Shown: one piece after another, positions 1-14,000 of the stretch
How the letters are laid out: the number at the start of each line of letters is the position of its first letter
Numbering within the stretch: the stretch's first letter is position 1
Assembly (NCBI GenBank): GCA_016859345.1
Contig: CM029131.1
Location: 12,754,378-12,818,377, forward strand
Direction: 5' to 3'
Source of the DNA: Istiophorus platypterus
Lineage: Eukaryota; Chordata; Actinopteri; Istiophoriformes; Istiophoridae
DNA length: 64,000 bases
Program-made: the position numbers and the translations under genes
Notes under the pieces: model-generated
The model's database searches: none
What the model saw: only the letters and a program-made list of their open reading frames with translations
Told to the model about the DNA's origin: nothing

Positions 1-1342
1 CTTCTATTTATTCCAAACAAACAAGATGTTCTGCTAAAGTGCACACACAGTGATCGTTCAGCAAATGCACAGGAAATGGAAAAGACTTCACAAAAACTAG
101 GAATCAGTTGTTTCATAGTCGCAGAAAAAGGATGAAATCAGATTTTTCTTCATATGAAACCTGCTCCGTTGCTACACTGAGGGTACTGCCATCATTAAAA
201 TATGTCTTATTAAACCCTTTAGTCTTTAAAGTGAATCTTTGAGTCTTTTTTCGGCTGAGTTGCACCGAACAGAAATAGCATTAAGATTTAACAGTTCACT
301 TTTATTTTGAGTGCAAAAAAAAAAAAAGTTTAAAACCTTGTTTTAAAATTCACAGGATTGAACATTTTAAACTCTTAACATGCATTTAAGGATTTGGTCT
401 TAGTCCACTTAGTGGCTTTTTCAAGAACTTTCAGCCCGAGACCATACTCTTCATTTGCAGGATACAGGTCGTGATATCACCTCATGTTATCATGTGGTCA
501 AAGTTAGGCACTTAAAACAAATGATGAGAGGAGTTGACGCCACGTAAACCAAAGGAAGACCGTGAGACGGTAGAAAGCCCTGGACACTGCTAACGAGATG
601 GAACTTGAGTTAAAATTCATCCGCTGAATTATTATTTCCCAAGGCCAAGAATAAACTGGCCCGCTCAGGTTTAAATGAGGCCTTTTACCCTACACTTTAC
701 TGAGAGAGAGCATTTCTCAGTCAGGCTCTGGTCTGCATCCCTGTTCCGTCTCTCTCTGCGGTGGCGTCCCCCTCGGACCCGTCTGTCAAAGATGAGGACA
801 CGATCTGATCGTGGCCTGAGATTCTTAAGTTTTCATTTCCTCCTGACTAAACTGTCCTTTTTTTTTTCTTCTTTTTTTTTTTAAAAATCCAGATCCGTCA
901 ATGTGAGAGGAAGAGAATTTAGTCGGAAATATTCATTATTCAGCGGAGGATCCAAAAAGATAAAAAAAAATTCCCCCCACTTCTTTTCAAAGCAGGATAA
1001 GATCAATGCTGAGTGTTAGTCAGTCTGCCGTTTTTTTTTTTTTAAGGTAATTTGCACATGTTTTTCATTATTTTTTTGTGAAACCCAAAACAGAACATCT
1101 GCTTGGTGTTTGTGTACGAAAAATCTGCAGACAAATAAAGAGCAAGTAAAATATGGGTTAATTTAGACATTTGAACAGAATGAAAAACTATGTTTTTCTT
1201 CTGAGTGCGGCCTTTGTCCCACATTGTCCTGGTTCCATTGCTTTTCCACGACCTGCTGAGTTCAGTTTGAAGTTGCAGCTTGACGTTGTCCCTGTTGTCT
1301 TGTTTGTTTGTTTGTTTGTTTTTGTTTCTTTGTTGTTCTCAG
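1..1342. other. Left-edge sequence without a recognised exon
   Basis: No coding exon could be supported here. The stretch is AT-rich, with T runs near 853-883 and 1031-1042 and a TTTGT-type run near 1300-1325 that forms the polypyrimidine tract of the first vwde acceptor. It is probably vwde intron 1 or upstream DNA. A TTTATT at 7-12 would be a poly(A) signal for a minus-strand gene lying mainly to the left, but nothing else supports that. The vwde signal-peptide exon may be outside the window or too short to recognise. Confidence 0.5.
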
Positions 1343-2009
1343 CGCCGGAGTGTCACCCGGGAGGCCATCAGACTCTGCGTAATTCCTACCGGAGCGTCGA
1401 CTTTGACTCCACGGAGATCCAGAACACAGCGATCCAGGACCTGATCTGCGACCACTCGCTGACCGCAGGCTGGTACAGATTCTGGATCAATAACAAGCCG
1501 GCGGAGATGCCGACCACCTGCGTTGAGGTAGGACACCAGAGAAACCGAACAGTGGTTGCGTCTGCGTTGTTCCAGGTGTTGGTTCCGCTTTCTGTCCTGT
1601 GTCTCTGACTCCTCAACTTGAAAAACCCACATCTCTGCCAAAAAAATGGCATCAAACATCCTCTGCCTGTGCAAACACGCAGCACCCGGCAGGTTGGTAT
1701 AATAAACACCTTCAGCCCAGCTGGAGGGTATAATAACCACCTCTCTGCAGGTAATGACAGTCCCCCCCCCCCTCTCCTAGATGAACCGCTGTGGTACTCA
1801 GGCCCCGGTGTGGCTGTCCCTGAAGGACACCTCCCTGCCGCGGCCCGGCGAGGTCCGCCAGCTCTCCGCCTGTGCCACCTGGCAGTTCTTCCACGGTAGC
1901 ACCAAGGACTGCTGCCTCTTCCGCATCCCCGTGGCGGTGCGGAACTGTGGCGAGTTCCTGGTCTACTACTTGCAGCCCACGCAGGGGTGCATGGGATACT
2001 GCGCCAAAG
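1343..2009 (+). other. vwde: vwde D8C-like (uromodulin-type) region
   Basis: Exons 1343-1527 and 1781-2009 encode a cysteine-rich unit with ECHPGGH, GWYRFW, MPTTCVE, RCGTQAPVWL, a CC pair, VRNCGEF and GCMGYC. This cysteine and tryptophan layout is that of the D8C domain found in uromodulin, GP2 and relatives. The junction joins E to MNRCG in phase 0. The next exon (2135-2200) adds LCPPGEVEVNGRC. The family assignment is from memory of the pattern. Confidence 0.75.
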
Positions 2010-5000
2010 GTGAACATGCCCGACTGGGGGTGGCAAAACTGCACATGCCGTACAGCTGCGGAAGAAGCAAAACTGCAGTAAAATAACTTAAAGACTTTGA
2101 ATATTATGATTATTAACTGTGGCTCGTGTTTCAGGTGCTCCCGACTTGGGGCACAGACTCTGCCCACCAGGTGAGGTGGAAGTCAACGGCCGTTGCAAAG
2201 GTGAGACTCTTAACATTTGGCGATGTTTATCCTGAAGACATGGCTTGTTTATCACAAACAAACTGCATTTTTCGCACTATGACGGACTGAGGTTTGCCCA
2301 ACTCTCCACTCTCAGCCACCGTCCCGTCCCTGCACTCCCGGCCCATGATCACTCCGGAGCTGATCGGCCACAGCGTCCACTTGAGGTGCTCCTTCGTCCC
2401 ACCTCCGTGGAGGCAGCCTCTGGGCTTCCAGGTGGTGTGGGCCAGACACATCGGCAACAGCATGAAGGCGGAGATCAGGCAGGAGTCCACGCTGAAGCTC
2501 TTCTCTCTCGTGGAGATGGATGGCGTTCACTTCAGGCTCGGAGAGACGGTAATTCCTGCCAGACCATGCCGAAAGTTTGTTTTTTGTTTTTTTTTTTGGG
2601 GGGGGGGGTGACCTCTCTAGCAGGCTACGAAAGCCATGGATCATGCTGACCTCTTCTCGCCTGGGTTCAGCCCTGCAAAACGAAGGCAGGGGGGGAGCGT
2701 TTTGTCATGTCCCGTTAGGAGAAGGCGGGAGAAGGGAGGGGAAGTTAAATCAGTTGCAGGTTGAAAAGTCCTGGCACCACATGCTTCCCATTTGAACCTC
2801 TCCATCCAAATATTCACAGTTAAATTCTTGGGAAGTTTTGTTTTTTGTTTTTTTTTTTTTTACATGGATGAATGCACACATGTACAAGGAGGCCGTTTCT
2901 TGTAATGTTTTACACGTTTATTCTCAACAACTTGGTGCAAACAGTAAAAATCTTCTGCTCTTGCTCAAGGACACTTTGGCACCGGTGCTGCCGCGTTTGA
3001 CTGGTTCAACTTTTGTCAGGACTTGATGTTTGTTGTGTTGGTTGTCTCAGAGGAGAAACCACACTTCGAGATCGCTGTCTAATCAAAATTCAGGTGCAGC
3101 TTGGACCAGTTTAGACCGGAAACTCTTGGCAGAAAATACGCCGACACTGGTGAAAACTTAATATATGATAATCCTGTGCTGCTGACCAATAAGCAAAAGA
3201 ATTGTCTGTGGTTGTCAGACAGATTTTATGCCATAAAACTCAAAGCAGCAGGAAACCAGGGGAGAAAACTGAAGAAATTACAAAAAAACAAATAAATTTG
3301 AATTTGGATTGAAAAAGGCAGCAGCACACTGAAGGATCCGTTCTTCCGCCCAAAGCTCACCTGGCGCATATCAACAGGCTGCTGACGCCTCCCATCTGCC
3401 GCAGAAAATGACTCGTCTCCAGGAAGCACTAAGTTATTGGATTCCCAACGCCGATGCTTTTTGAAACCGGGGTGACGTGGGTCTCAGCGCTCGCCCACGG
3501 ACAGCTGCCGACCATTGTGTGGCCATATTTAGACACCGGGCTCGTATTAGTTGTGACTGGAACATGTTGCACCCCCATCTTGAACACATGTTGATACTGC
3601 AGCTGAGCTGGGTCGAAGGTCATCTCCTTTTTTTTTTTTGACGCTGAGAGTGAGTTACATGTCAGTGCTCTCAGAGCCGAGGATCAGAGGAGTGCAGCGC
3701 CGAGGGCTGCACAGGGAAATGATTTGATGGATCACAAATACAGCATCGGCTGCTGATTGTTGGCCTCTTTCATGACTGTAACTATCACACGCTGGTTCCC
3801 CACAGAAATATAATCAAAATCATGTGGGGCTCCAGAGAGTTTCAGAACACGCACACAAAAAAAACACGCTCTATAATCCTGAAGCAGAAATTAAAGCATC
3901 ATGCCATTTACTTTTTTTTTCGATTGATGTGGTACTTAAATGTTAGCTTTAGCTTTAAAATCATGTTCAAATTTAGATATACAACCAGATTTAACCTCAG
4001 TTTGACAGGTTTGTGTTTTCCGATAAGTAAAGTCATAACTCTACAACATAATAACTATTATACCTATATCTTTCCTTGCAGTTCTCCTGCAGCGTGTCTA
4101 CGGTTCAAGCCAACTCCAGCACCACCAGATCTACTCCAAAGGAAAGCGAGAGTTTCTATGCCGGACTGAAGGTAGAAACATCCTGGTGTTATATTTTAGC
4201 TCCTGTCTACACCAGGATAAGACGTATCATTCCTTCATACATTCCTTCATACTTCTCCGAGTCACTGAAACTCCCCCTCCTCTCTCTCCAGTTTTCTCCG
4301 GACTTGCTCCGCATAGCAGAGAACAGCGAGGAGCACGAGGTGACCGTCCACAGCACAGTGCCCATCCCCTGCTACGCCTCCGACCACGACCACCTCTGTG
4401 GGATCCCTTTGGCTCTCAGCATCCGCGACCCAGGTCAGACCTGCAGGAGAACGGAAAACGTTCCCTCCGTCGTCACCTTCACTCAACTGCATGGACATAA
4501 TGGAGCTCAAAGTCTTTTGAGAACACCACAGATTCACCATCTTGTTGAGTTGCGGAGGGAGAAAATCCTAGTCATGGCAATGAGATGGGGCAGAATGGGA
4601 AATGCCGGCAGCAACTGCCACAGCTGACCAAACATACGGGCCTTTAAGCCTTAATATCCCCTTAATTTGACAATCGTTTTTCAAATTTGTGACCGAAACA
4701 CAAATTAGAGGAAATGAAATCAGTAACTGAGACCCTAGCTCCGTTTTAACCCTGACAGACGCAAACAATCGTCACAAGCGATTTTTAGTGCCATCAGAAA
4801 AGACTCCAGTGGGTGATGAACATGCTATTTTGCGTAGATTCCTCTTGTTTACACCATGGCCTTCAATGCCCAAGCGGATGAAATCAAAGAAAAACAACTA
4901 CTCCCAATCAGCTGCCTGTTCTGTTTTAATTTCTTTAGTCCGGCTTCTTCATTCTTTCTGTAAAAAACAGAGAGGCCCTGAACACGGAGCTTGTTCGGTT

Positions 5001-8000
5001 ATTAAAGATGATTAGAGGGTCAGGCTGCCATCCTCGGACTTCCTCTCAGCTGTTGTTGACATAAAATTTCCTCTTTCCTGCCGCTGTGCTCGGACTTGTC
5101 CTGTACAGCGTCAGATCAAAGCCAGCTCAGGGAGACTTTATTACAGCTCTGCGGGCAGCTGTGTGCCATCCGTTAGCACTGACTTAACCGCCTTGTTGAC
5201 GTCCACAGACAGTCTCGGACACGAGGCCTCAAATGTGGCTCTGTCCGCCTGCCAGGCGGAGCTCCAGCCCGACGCCTGCGGCGATGGCAGCTGTGGACGA
5301 GCGACATTTTTTGTCACCGCCGTCACCGATTTCACACGAGACGGGAACCGCCTGAGCCTGATCGCCGCCGTGCCCGGACCCAACGCACCACGACTCTGGA
5401 GGAACTACGTCCCAACGTCTCTTAAAGTGAGTTGAAGTGACACTAAAAAATTTAAGCCATTCTTCCAGTGGTCCTCGAAGTCGGGGAAAATTGGAATTTG
5501 AGGCATCAAAGTTGCATGATGCATTGACTGAAATGCCCTGTATCCATTGAGGAGTTTTGTATGGATTTGTGTAGTTTTTGAGAAAATTGCCACTGAAGAT
5601 GATGCAGGGGTCCTTGGGAATCTGCTGTGTTTCTCAGGCTCTTTTAGGGGATAAAAGTTGTCTCTGAGCAGCCAGGAATATTCACAAGTGTTCCAAAACT
5701 AACCTAACTCCATGGTTTGTTGACACAAGGGTCCTGGGTTGTGAAAAATGCATAGAACGTGGTCCTTACATGGGTTCCTGGGCTCTGTGAGGATGCCCAA
5801 AGGGTCGTTGAGGAGGTTCCAGTGGCTCTTGGGGATTCCAGGATTCCTGGAGGGGAATCCTGAATCTCTTCAGAGTGTACCAGGGTCCAAAACTAAATTA
5901 AGAACAGAAGCAGAGCAATGTAATAATCTAAGTATTACTTTAATTAGAGAAGATTAGAAAAGCTGTTCTAATTACATGTTTCTCTGTCACACTGTTTACA
6001 TATACACACAGTCAAACAGTACTTTGTGAAATTGGTGGGGAGGTTCGGGCTTCGGGGCCTAAAGTGCGCCGGTTTCATGGTTTGACATGATGTTTGAGGA
6101 GCGCCGCTCTAAGAGGTGATTAGTCCTATCCACTCAAGCCACAACATTATGTAAGACATGATGTCAGCCCTCCAGACATTGTGTCTCTGAGGGGTCCACA
6201 GAGGAGTTTTCCCATCTGTGTTTAGTGAAAAGATCACAGCCCCAGGTCAGAGGTTGGAACCCCCCCCTTTAATCTTTGATCTTGTGACCTCTGTCCGCAG
6301 GTCACGGTCCAGGACGTTCCTACTTCCATCTGCTACTCTCTGACTGACCCACATGTCATTACACTGGACGGCAGGTAAATTCCCTCCCCACTGGTCATTA
6401 GCAGTTGTCACGTTGTAGTTCGATTTATAATGTTGTTCTTAGGACAAATAGCAAATAGCTCTACTCCTCATATTTGATTAGTTAAGTTCCAGTTAAAAGA
6501 GTAGATTAACTTTGGATATTGGTATAATTGAATGTCCCACTGGGAACCTATGCGCAGGCGTTATGAAAACCACCAGACTGGCACCTTTGTCTTTTACCGG
6601 AGCCTCGCCAGGGCGTTCGAAGTCCACTCCCGCCAGTGGGACTGTGGCAGCCGCCACTACGCCGTCGCCTGCAACTGTGGTGTCGCTGTGCGCGAGGGGA
6701 ACGACGTTGCCGTCTTCGACATGTGCAACGGCCAGCCGCGGGAGACCCGGCCACAGCTGACCCTGAGGAACCTCGGCGACGCAGAGGGCAGTCGCGTCCG
6801 GGTGCTGGAGTCCCACCAGGGGAAGAAGGTCACCGTAGGTATCCGAACGTTTTGACCCCGCTGCAGATTCTTTTGTGCTTGGACCGTAGCATATCCATCG
6901 TATATATTAGATCAAGAACGTGCTGCTCTCGCCGGTTGCAAGTTTTGATAACTACTTTTGCTGCATGAGGAGATGATGTTAATCAGCTGCTGGCTGTGAC
7001 TCTCCTCTCGTAGTTGATCTTTCCCTCCGGGGCCTTTGTTAGGGCCGATGTTGGCGACTGGGGGATGAGCCTCTCTGTGCGGGCACCCAGCGTTGACTAT
7101 GGCAACACTCAGGGCCTCTGCGGCACCTTCGACCGCAATGGCAACAATGATTTCCACGGCTCCGACAGCAACTCCTATGGCCCTGCTGACCTGCTTCGCT
7201 TCATAGAGGACTGGAGGTCAGTCTGGGACACCAACGAGGAAAATTAAAACAAACATGTTTGTTTTACTTTAAACTCTAACTTCGCTTCATTGGGACCTCA
7301 TCTGGCCAAGACTGTAGCTTCTTTAAAGTTTCCACAAAGCAATTTGTCTCTTGTTTCGTTTTTCCTTTGTGTGTGTGTGTGCTAGGATAGCTCCTGGAGA
7401 GAGTTTATTTGACAAGACACCTCCTGGGACGACACAAGAGTTCAGGAGGCCTTTCTGTCAGTGCCAGGAAGGATACAGCACTTCTCATCATGCTGGCAGA
7501 GGGATGCAGACCCTGTACAATCCTTCCGCTCACTCCGACTGCGTAGCCTACGATAATGTGGATTACACATCTGTGTTCCCCTTTATGGACACAACGGTGG
7601 AATACATCAAGAGCCCAGAAAGAGAGGAGAGCATCCTGGATGCATCTGCCTTTAATGGTTATTCCCTGGAGAGGAGGGGCCTTCGGATTCACCACGAGAA
7701 CGATCAGAACAGTGGTGGTGATCTTGAACTAGATGGGGAATTCAGGGAGGATCATCTGCTTTCCGTTGACAGGCAGAGGAGACAGGCGTCGTTTGAATTC
7801 CAACCCGTCTTTACTGCTCAAAGCCTTAGTCAGGCCGATCTGGAGAATTTCGCATACTTTTTCCCCGAGGATCACGTGGCGGAGGCCCGGCCGGAGGCGC
7901 AACCCCGGTGGCCCACACCCAGCGGGCTGACCTCGGCCAAAGCCCTGGAGGTGTGCCAGATGGCCTTGGCCGACTCCAACGTTGGTGCGGTGTGCCGGGG

Positions 8001-11000
8001 GCTGTTGGGACGCCGCCTGGACGAGGCTGTGGATCTCTGCATCCTGGACCTGCAGCTCAAAGACGACTTGGGCTGGGAGGAGGCGCTGCTGCCATACCTG
8101 GAGAACGAGTGCGAGAGACGGTTGCTGGAAAACCGGACCCAGAGAGCTCTGGAGGGGGCAGGTCCCCCAGGGGCGTCCGGGGAGGTGGTGACTGCACTGC
8201 GCTGCCCCAACTTCTGCAATGGAAATGGGGAGTGTACAGAATGGGGCTGCCAGTGCTACCCCAGCTACAGCTTCTATGACTGTAGCCTGGCCATCAGTGA
8301 GTATATAAGCATTTTTGTGGTGAGCTTCATCTCAATTCCGATTAGCCGCTACAATAACTAATATTCTCTCTGTTGAGTGACGGAAGCAAACAATAACGTC
8401 TCCACGAACAGGTCAGCCGGTAGAGTTAACAGATCTGGAGAACGGCGGACTTTGCGACATCCGGGCCTTTGACTGCCGCAGTGTTCGAGTCTTTGGCCTC
8501 GGCTTCATCGACTCGGCGGACCTCAGCTGTCATGCCACCAGACTGAAGGTGAGGGACGGCGAGGTCAAGTGCCAGGCTGAGAGCGTTCAAGATTAAAGTA
8601 TATGTGTGGGGTTTTTTAAAATATATTTTTCCTCTAAATCACCTCCACAGCACATGAATGGGGTTTGGGTTCCAGGGGAAAAACAAAGAACCAAAGCCAC
8701 CTTCCTCAGCTCCAGAGCTTTAGACTGTGCCGTCCCATCTCTGAGCAACACCGCCATCAACGCAGAGGACTTCATGATGGACGACAAACCCTATGCACGC
8801 TGGGAGATTAAGGTAAGGCTGCTCCTCATTTTAACCCGCAATTAAAAGTGTCATTTGTCAGTTTTTGTTCTGTCCGAAGCCTTTTAACAGTAACTCCTCC
8901 TTTTCCTGGTCAGGTGACCAATGATGGCTCCCAGTATAGCCAAGCCAAGGTGCTGACAATCTACGATGGCGTTTGCCAGGTCTGCGAGGCGTCGCACTCA
9001 GGACTCTGTAAGTTAAAGGTAACTCACATACAAAAGTCAAAGGGCTTTTTTATTTTCCATCTAAGTTTTTCGTATCCTCCATATTGAACTGAAAACTGAG
9101 TATTTCACCACTGTTGTTTTTTTTCTAGGCCAGTTCCAAGAAACAACGTTGCTTCTTTCATTAAACAAACCATTTGATAACCATACAAAAAAGTTCTAGA
9201 ACTAGGTTTACGATTATCCTGCAGTAAAAACAGAAAAGGCTTGAGAACTGCATGGAAAATTTTGGCCCTGTCATCATCATTATCAAGGTTAAGGGTCATA
9301 GGTAGAGAAAGTTTTATTTTCCAGGTTTTGCACGATAAAAGTGATCCATAAAAATCATGGAAATTTAAGTGCTCAAAAAAAAAAAAAGATATAAATAACC
9401 TCAAAAAATAAATTTAATCCATAAAACAATATCACATGTTCTGAATCTTAATTAAGTTAATTTGTCAGTGAATTTCAAAAGACTTTATAGGCAGGTTGAA
9501 GAAACACTTGCAGCATCTTTTTACAAATACAGGCAACTAAAGATATTTGGTTGAAGCAGGGGGTAAAAAAATCCTCCTCATGGTTACAAGACACAACAAA
9601 CTGTTGGTAAGTCACTCAGACACCTTGTGGCCTTTCAATACCCAAACCTCTTGCTTTTTTAACAAGTAGTATAAGTCATCATTCATGTGAACAACAGGTC
9701 ACTAGTTAAGAAAACTGGACTCGCTAGTGTTTGTTTATTTAAATCCCAGAAACAGATTTAGGGGACGTTTTATTCATGCCCTGAATGAATTTGGCCGACG
9801 GAATGACTAAACCAGAGCCAGAGTGATTTCCCATCCTCCCAACACGCGGCAGCTGACCAAAAACTTTACTTTCATTAAAAAAAAAAAATACACGGGGGTC
9901 CTGTTGATACCGGAAATACTTTGCACAGTGCGCAGATAGAAAAACCTAATCTTCTAAACAATTTAGAGAGAAAGCACTCACACACACAGTTCCACACATG
10001 TGCAAACAGCTGAAAACACCTCGAAATTTGCATGTTTGCCAAAGCTCAACCAAACTGAATTAACTTAGGTAGATATGCAACAGATGATGTGCGTTCAGTG
10101 CCCATTTCCTTTAACTCAGCTCGGAAAGACATGTTTTACAATGCTCTAACTCCTGCAATGTCAACGCTGGAGGACAACATTATAGATGTGAGAACACAAA
10201 CAAACCTCTCTGTGTTTCCTCGGTTTCTGTCGGCCAGGAGCAGACGTGCAACATCGACGGCATGTGCTTCGCGGAGGGCGACCCCAACCCCAGCAGCCCC
10301 TGTCTCCTCTGTGACCCGGACACCTCCAAGTTCACCTGGTCTGTGAACCAAGGTAGGAGTAAGTCGCTGTGCGTCTCAACCAGGAAAATCATCAATGGTA
10401 ACTGTGGCGGTCATGAAAAGATCGACAGGGAAAGACCAGAGTTTATCTTACTGGGTTAGAGCAGGAGCAGGGGCGGTCGTGGACGTCTGTCTCCGTGTTG
10501 GCCGTCCAGCCGTGGTCCCGTTTGTCCCCATTAGCAGATCAAAAGAGCGGAGGTTCAAGTTTCCCAGCATGCCCCGACCTGTCGCTTAACTGCTCAGTGG
10601 GGGGATGTAAAAAAAAAAAAAAAAAATCACATGGATAATCTCCACAGCAACATAGAATCACAATTATCCTTCCTTACCCCCCAACAAACAACGTCAGTTG
10701 TAACGGCTGAGAACTGCAATAGACGCTCAACTTAAAACATCAATTAGTCTCCTAGTTTCTTTCAATAGTAGTTTAAGTGGATCTGTCAGGGAATGGGGTG
10801 AGACAATTCCTCTTTATCACAGAGCAATGTGTTTAAACAAGACAAAATAGGGCAGATAAAAGTGTCTGCCTCAAAAGGGGGAACATAATCACAGCAATCA
10901 CAAATAGTAATAATCGTACTAATCAGCACTTGTTCCCCTGTTGGTTTCCTAACATACGACCGTCAGGACTTTCCTGGGATCACCACCATCACTTTCTTCC

Positions 11001-14000
11001 TAGTGAACTTCCGTGTCAAAAGCGGGATCTGAGTACTCGGGGGAGGGGGCTAAATGATCTTGTTGAAATGGCCGTTGAGAGCCCCAGTCAGAAAGAAAAA
11101 AAGACGGAAACCCTTGAAGCTAAGGACATGTGTGTTTACAATGATTCTTCCAGGAGCAGCCTGGAGAGATGTTTTATCTAAAATTCCTTTCTGAAGAGTT
11201 TGTTTCAGGACAGGAAGTAAATTCTGTCTCTGAAACACAAAGACTTGAAGTCGGAGATGAAATGATAAATAAGAGGGTGGGAATAGCTGTATAACTGTTG
11301 CGAATGCATGAAAAGCAGGTGGGATTTTATGACCACAGGCTCAACATGATGCCATTTTGGAATTTAGTTTAATCTTAAATTGCATCATAAACATGTGTCT
11401 GTTTTTTCACTTTGCCCCCTTCCCCACCCCCTGGCAGTCAACGAGCCGCCAGCCTTCCACCAACCTCAAAGCAACCTGCGAACGTTCGCCGGGGAGAACT
11501 TCGTCTTCCAGTTCGCCGCATCAGACCCGGAGGGCTCGGCGCTCCTCTTCCAGCTGGAGGAGGGTCCGAGTGGGGCCGCTCTCTCCCCGGCCGGCCTCCT
11601 CATCTGGAGGGTCCCGGCGCTCCCGGAGGAGAGGGGGCAGCACCCGAGCCGCCCGTTCCGCTTCACGCTGTCTGACGAGTGCAATGCCCAGAGCACCTTC
11701 ACCGTGGAGGTAGAGTTGGAGGGGGAGAGGGGAGGAGAGAGGAAACTGAAAGAAAGGAGTGGAAGCAGTGATACTTAGATATTGTGGCAACAAATAACAG
11801 GATCCACCTCAGCGGCATCCATCCGCTTTCTCCAAAACAGATCGACGTGGTGCCGTGTGGCTGTCAAAATGGGGGAACGTGCGTGACGGATGTCAACTTC
11901 CCCGCCGGCAGCGGGAGGTACCTGTGTGTGTGTCCCGTGGGCCGGCGAGGCGAGCTCTGTGACCAGGACGTGGACGAGTGCCTGTCGGCTCCGTGCACGG
12001 TCGGACGCTGCGTCAACGCAGCCGGCGGGTACAGGTGCGAGTGTCCTGCAGGGTTGAGAGGTGAGAGCTGAAGACGGGTCCCCAGTATTTATCGGGGCCC
12101 ATGTTCATGAGGAAAAACAAGAACAAGAAAAGTGAGAAAGCAGGTTGTGTTTACTTTGCAGCTGCAGAGAATGTGACAGGTAATTTGCTGTGTGTTTACT
12201 GGCAGGTAAGACCTGCCTGGAAGATATCAATGAGTGCGAGAGGAAGCCCTGTTTCCCAGGGGTCCAGTGCTTCAATAACTTCGGCTCCTATGGCTGCGGC
12301 CCCTGCCCCAAAGGCATGCTGGGAAATGGGACGAGATGCACGGGTAAGTGCGGGCGTGTCGTCCGAGGCGCGTCGGTACTGTCACTTGTCAGAGACGCGT
12401 TCAGTCGCACGCTTGCCGAAATCTGTTGTCCAGTCCCAAGATCCGAGCGCCGGACAGCAGGAAATGGGGCCTGATCATTACATCATGAGAATAAAATAGA
12501 ACATTGAACTCAGCTTTCAGGAAGATGAAAGAATGAACAGCCTGGTAAAATTAAACTAAAAAAAAAAATTTGTCTGAATAAATAATTTCACCTTATCCTG
12601 TCTTAAAACTGTTTTAGTGGGGAAAAAAACAAGTCAGATATTTTACTCAATTCCAGATGCCAAGAAGTGAATTTTCAGTTTTCAATGGACAACATTCTTA
12701 GAGCAATAAATTAAGTTAATTATTATTTAAAACTATTGATAATATCACTTACTGAAAGAGGGTCAGTACATTAAAAAATTAGTCTCATGCCAGGTGCTTG
12801 TTCATTTACAAAAATAACAATATAATACAGACATAATGATGAAATAATTTAGAAGCATGCACACTGCAACATACCAGACCCTCATACATGATGACATTGC
12901 TCCTAGCCATGAAACCTGGATCCCATTAGCAGGCAAAACACGAGTCTCAGATACTGCTGTACTCTGGAACCGTGCAGCCGTTCTGCAGAGTTCTCCACCT
13001 CTCACATAATAAAGAAATCAACTTTTCTATCCATTTATTAAATTTCCCAACAATCCTTTATTACGTATAAATAAGCTGTTGGAAGCTGCGACGTTGGTTC
13101 CCACATCCTCGTGATTATTTGTAGATTATTCTGTTGTTGTATTATGTTAATTACTACGTATAAGAGCATTGGCCAAACACATGAAGGCGGATTCGTCCAT
13201 TGTGGCCGAGCTCCGCTGACGAACGCTCAGCAGGGACCCAGTGCCAAATGGAAACCAGATGTCTAAAGGCACCTGATACTTGCATCGCAGCGGCTGCTAA
13301 ACGGAGCTAATGTGTTGAAAACGCCGACGTTGTGGGAGGGGGGAAGTTTTTCTTTTTTTTCCCTCCTTTGCTTAAAAATGAGCTCAACCACTCAGTCATG
13401 TTCATATACACGCACGAATGTGAATTCACATGGTAAACATGTCACGGACAGCGGTACAGATTGATGAGGCCCGTAGCTTGAGGTTTTTTCATGGAAGCCA
13501 ACATGTTTCCCATCTCTGGTTACTGCACTCATTTGAGGGGTTTCAGTCTTTCAGGTCTGAGTCGAAAGGTTGTAAAAGAGTTTGACGTTGCGATGGTGAT
13601 CCTCTTTGAAGTTCCTGTGTCTTCCTGTGATTTAATAAATTGAATTTGTTTTTTGAGTTGCTTGATCAATACAGATCTTGTTTTATCATCCTAAGGAAAC
13701 CCGCGAAAGTTAACATATTTGATAGAAATCATGACTTTGGAACAAATGTGGGCTGGACAGAATTCACACATTGCTAGTGTTTGCTTTTCAAACTGAGACC
13801 ATTTAGATGTCAGCTGAATTGTGGTGTTTCTTGGAATTGCATTGATGTGTTCTGAGTTATCAGGGGACGTTAAAACCTGGCAATCAAGTGGGGTTAAAAA
13901 AATTAATAAATAAAAATCAAACAAAAGCTGCACACTGTGAGACGACATTGTCCCTAATGGAAAAATTGGCCCACAGCAGAACACACGATAGAATTTACTG

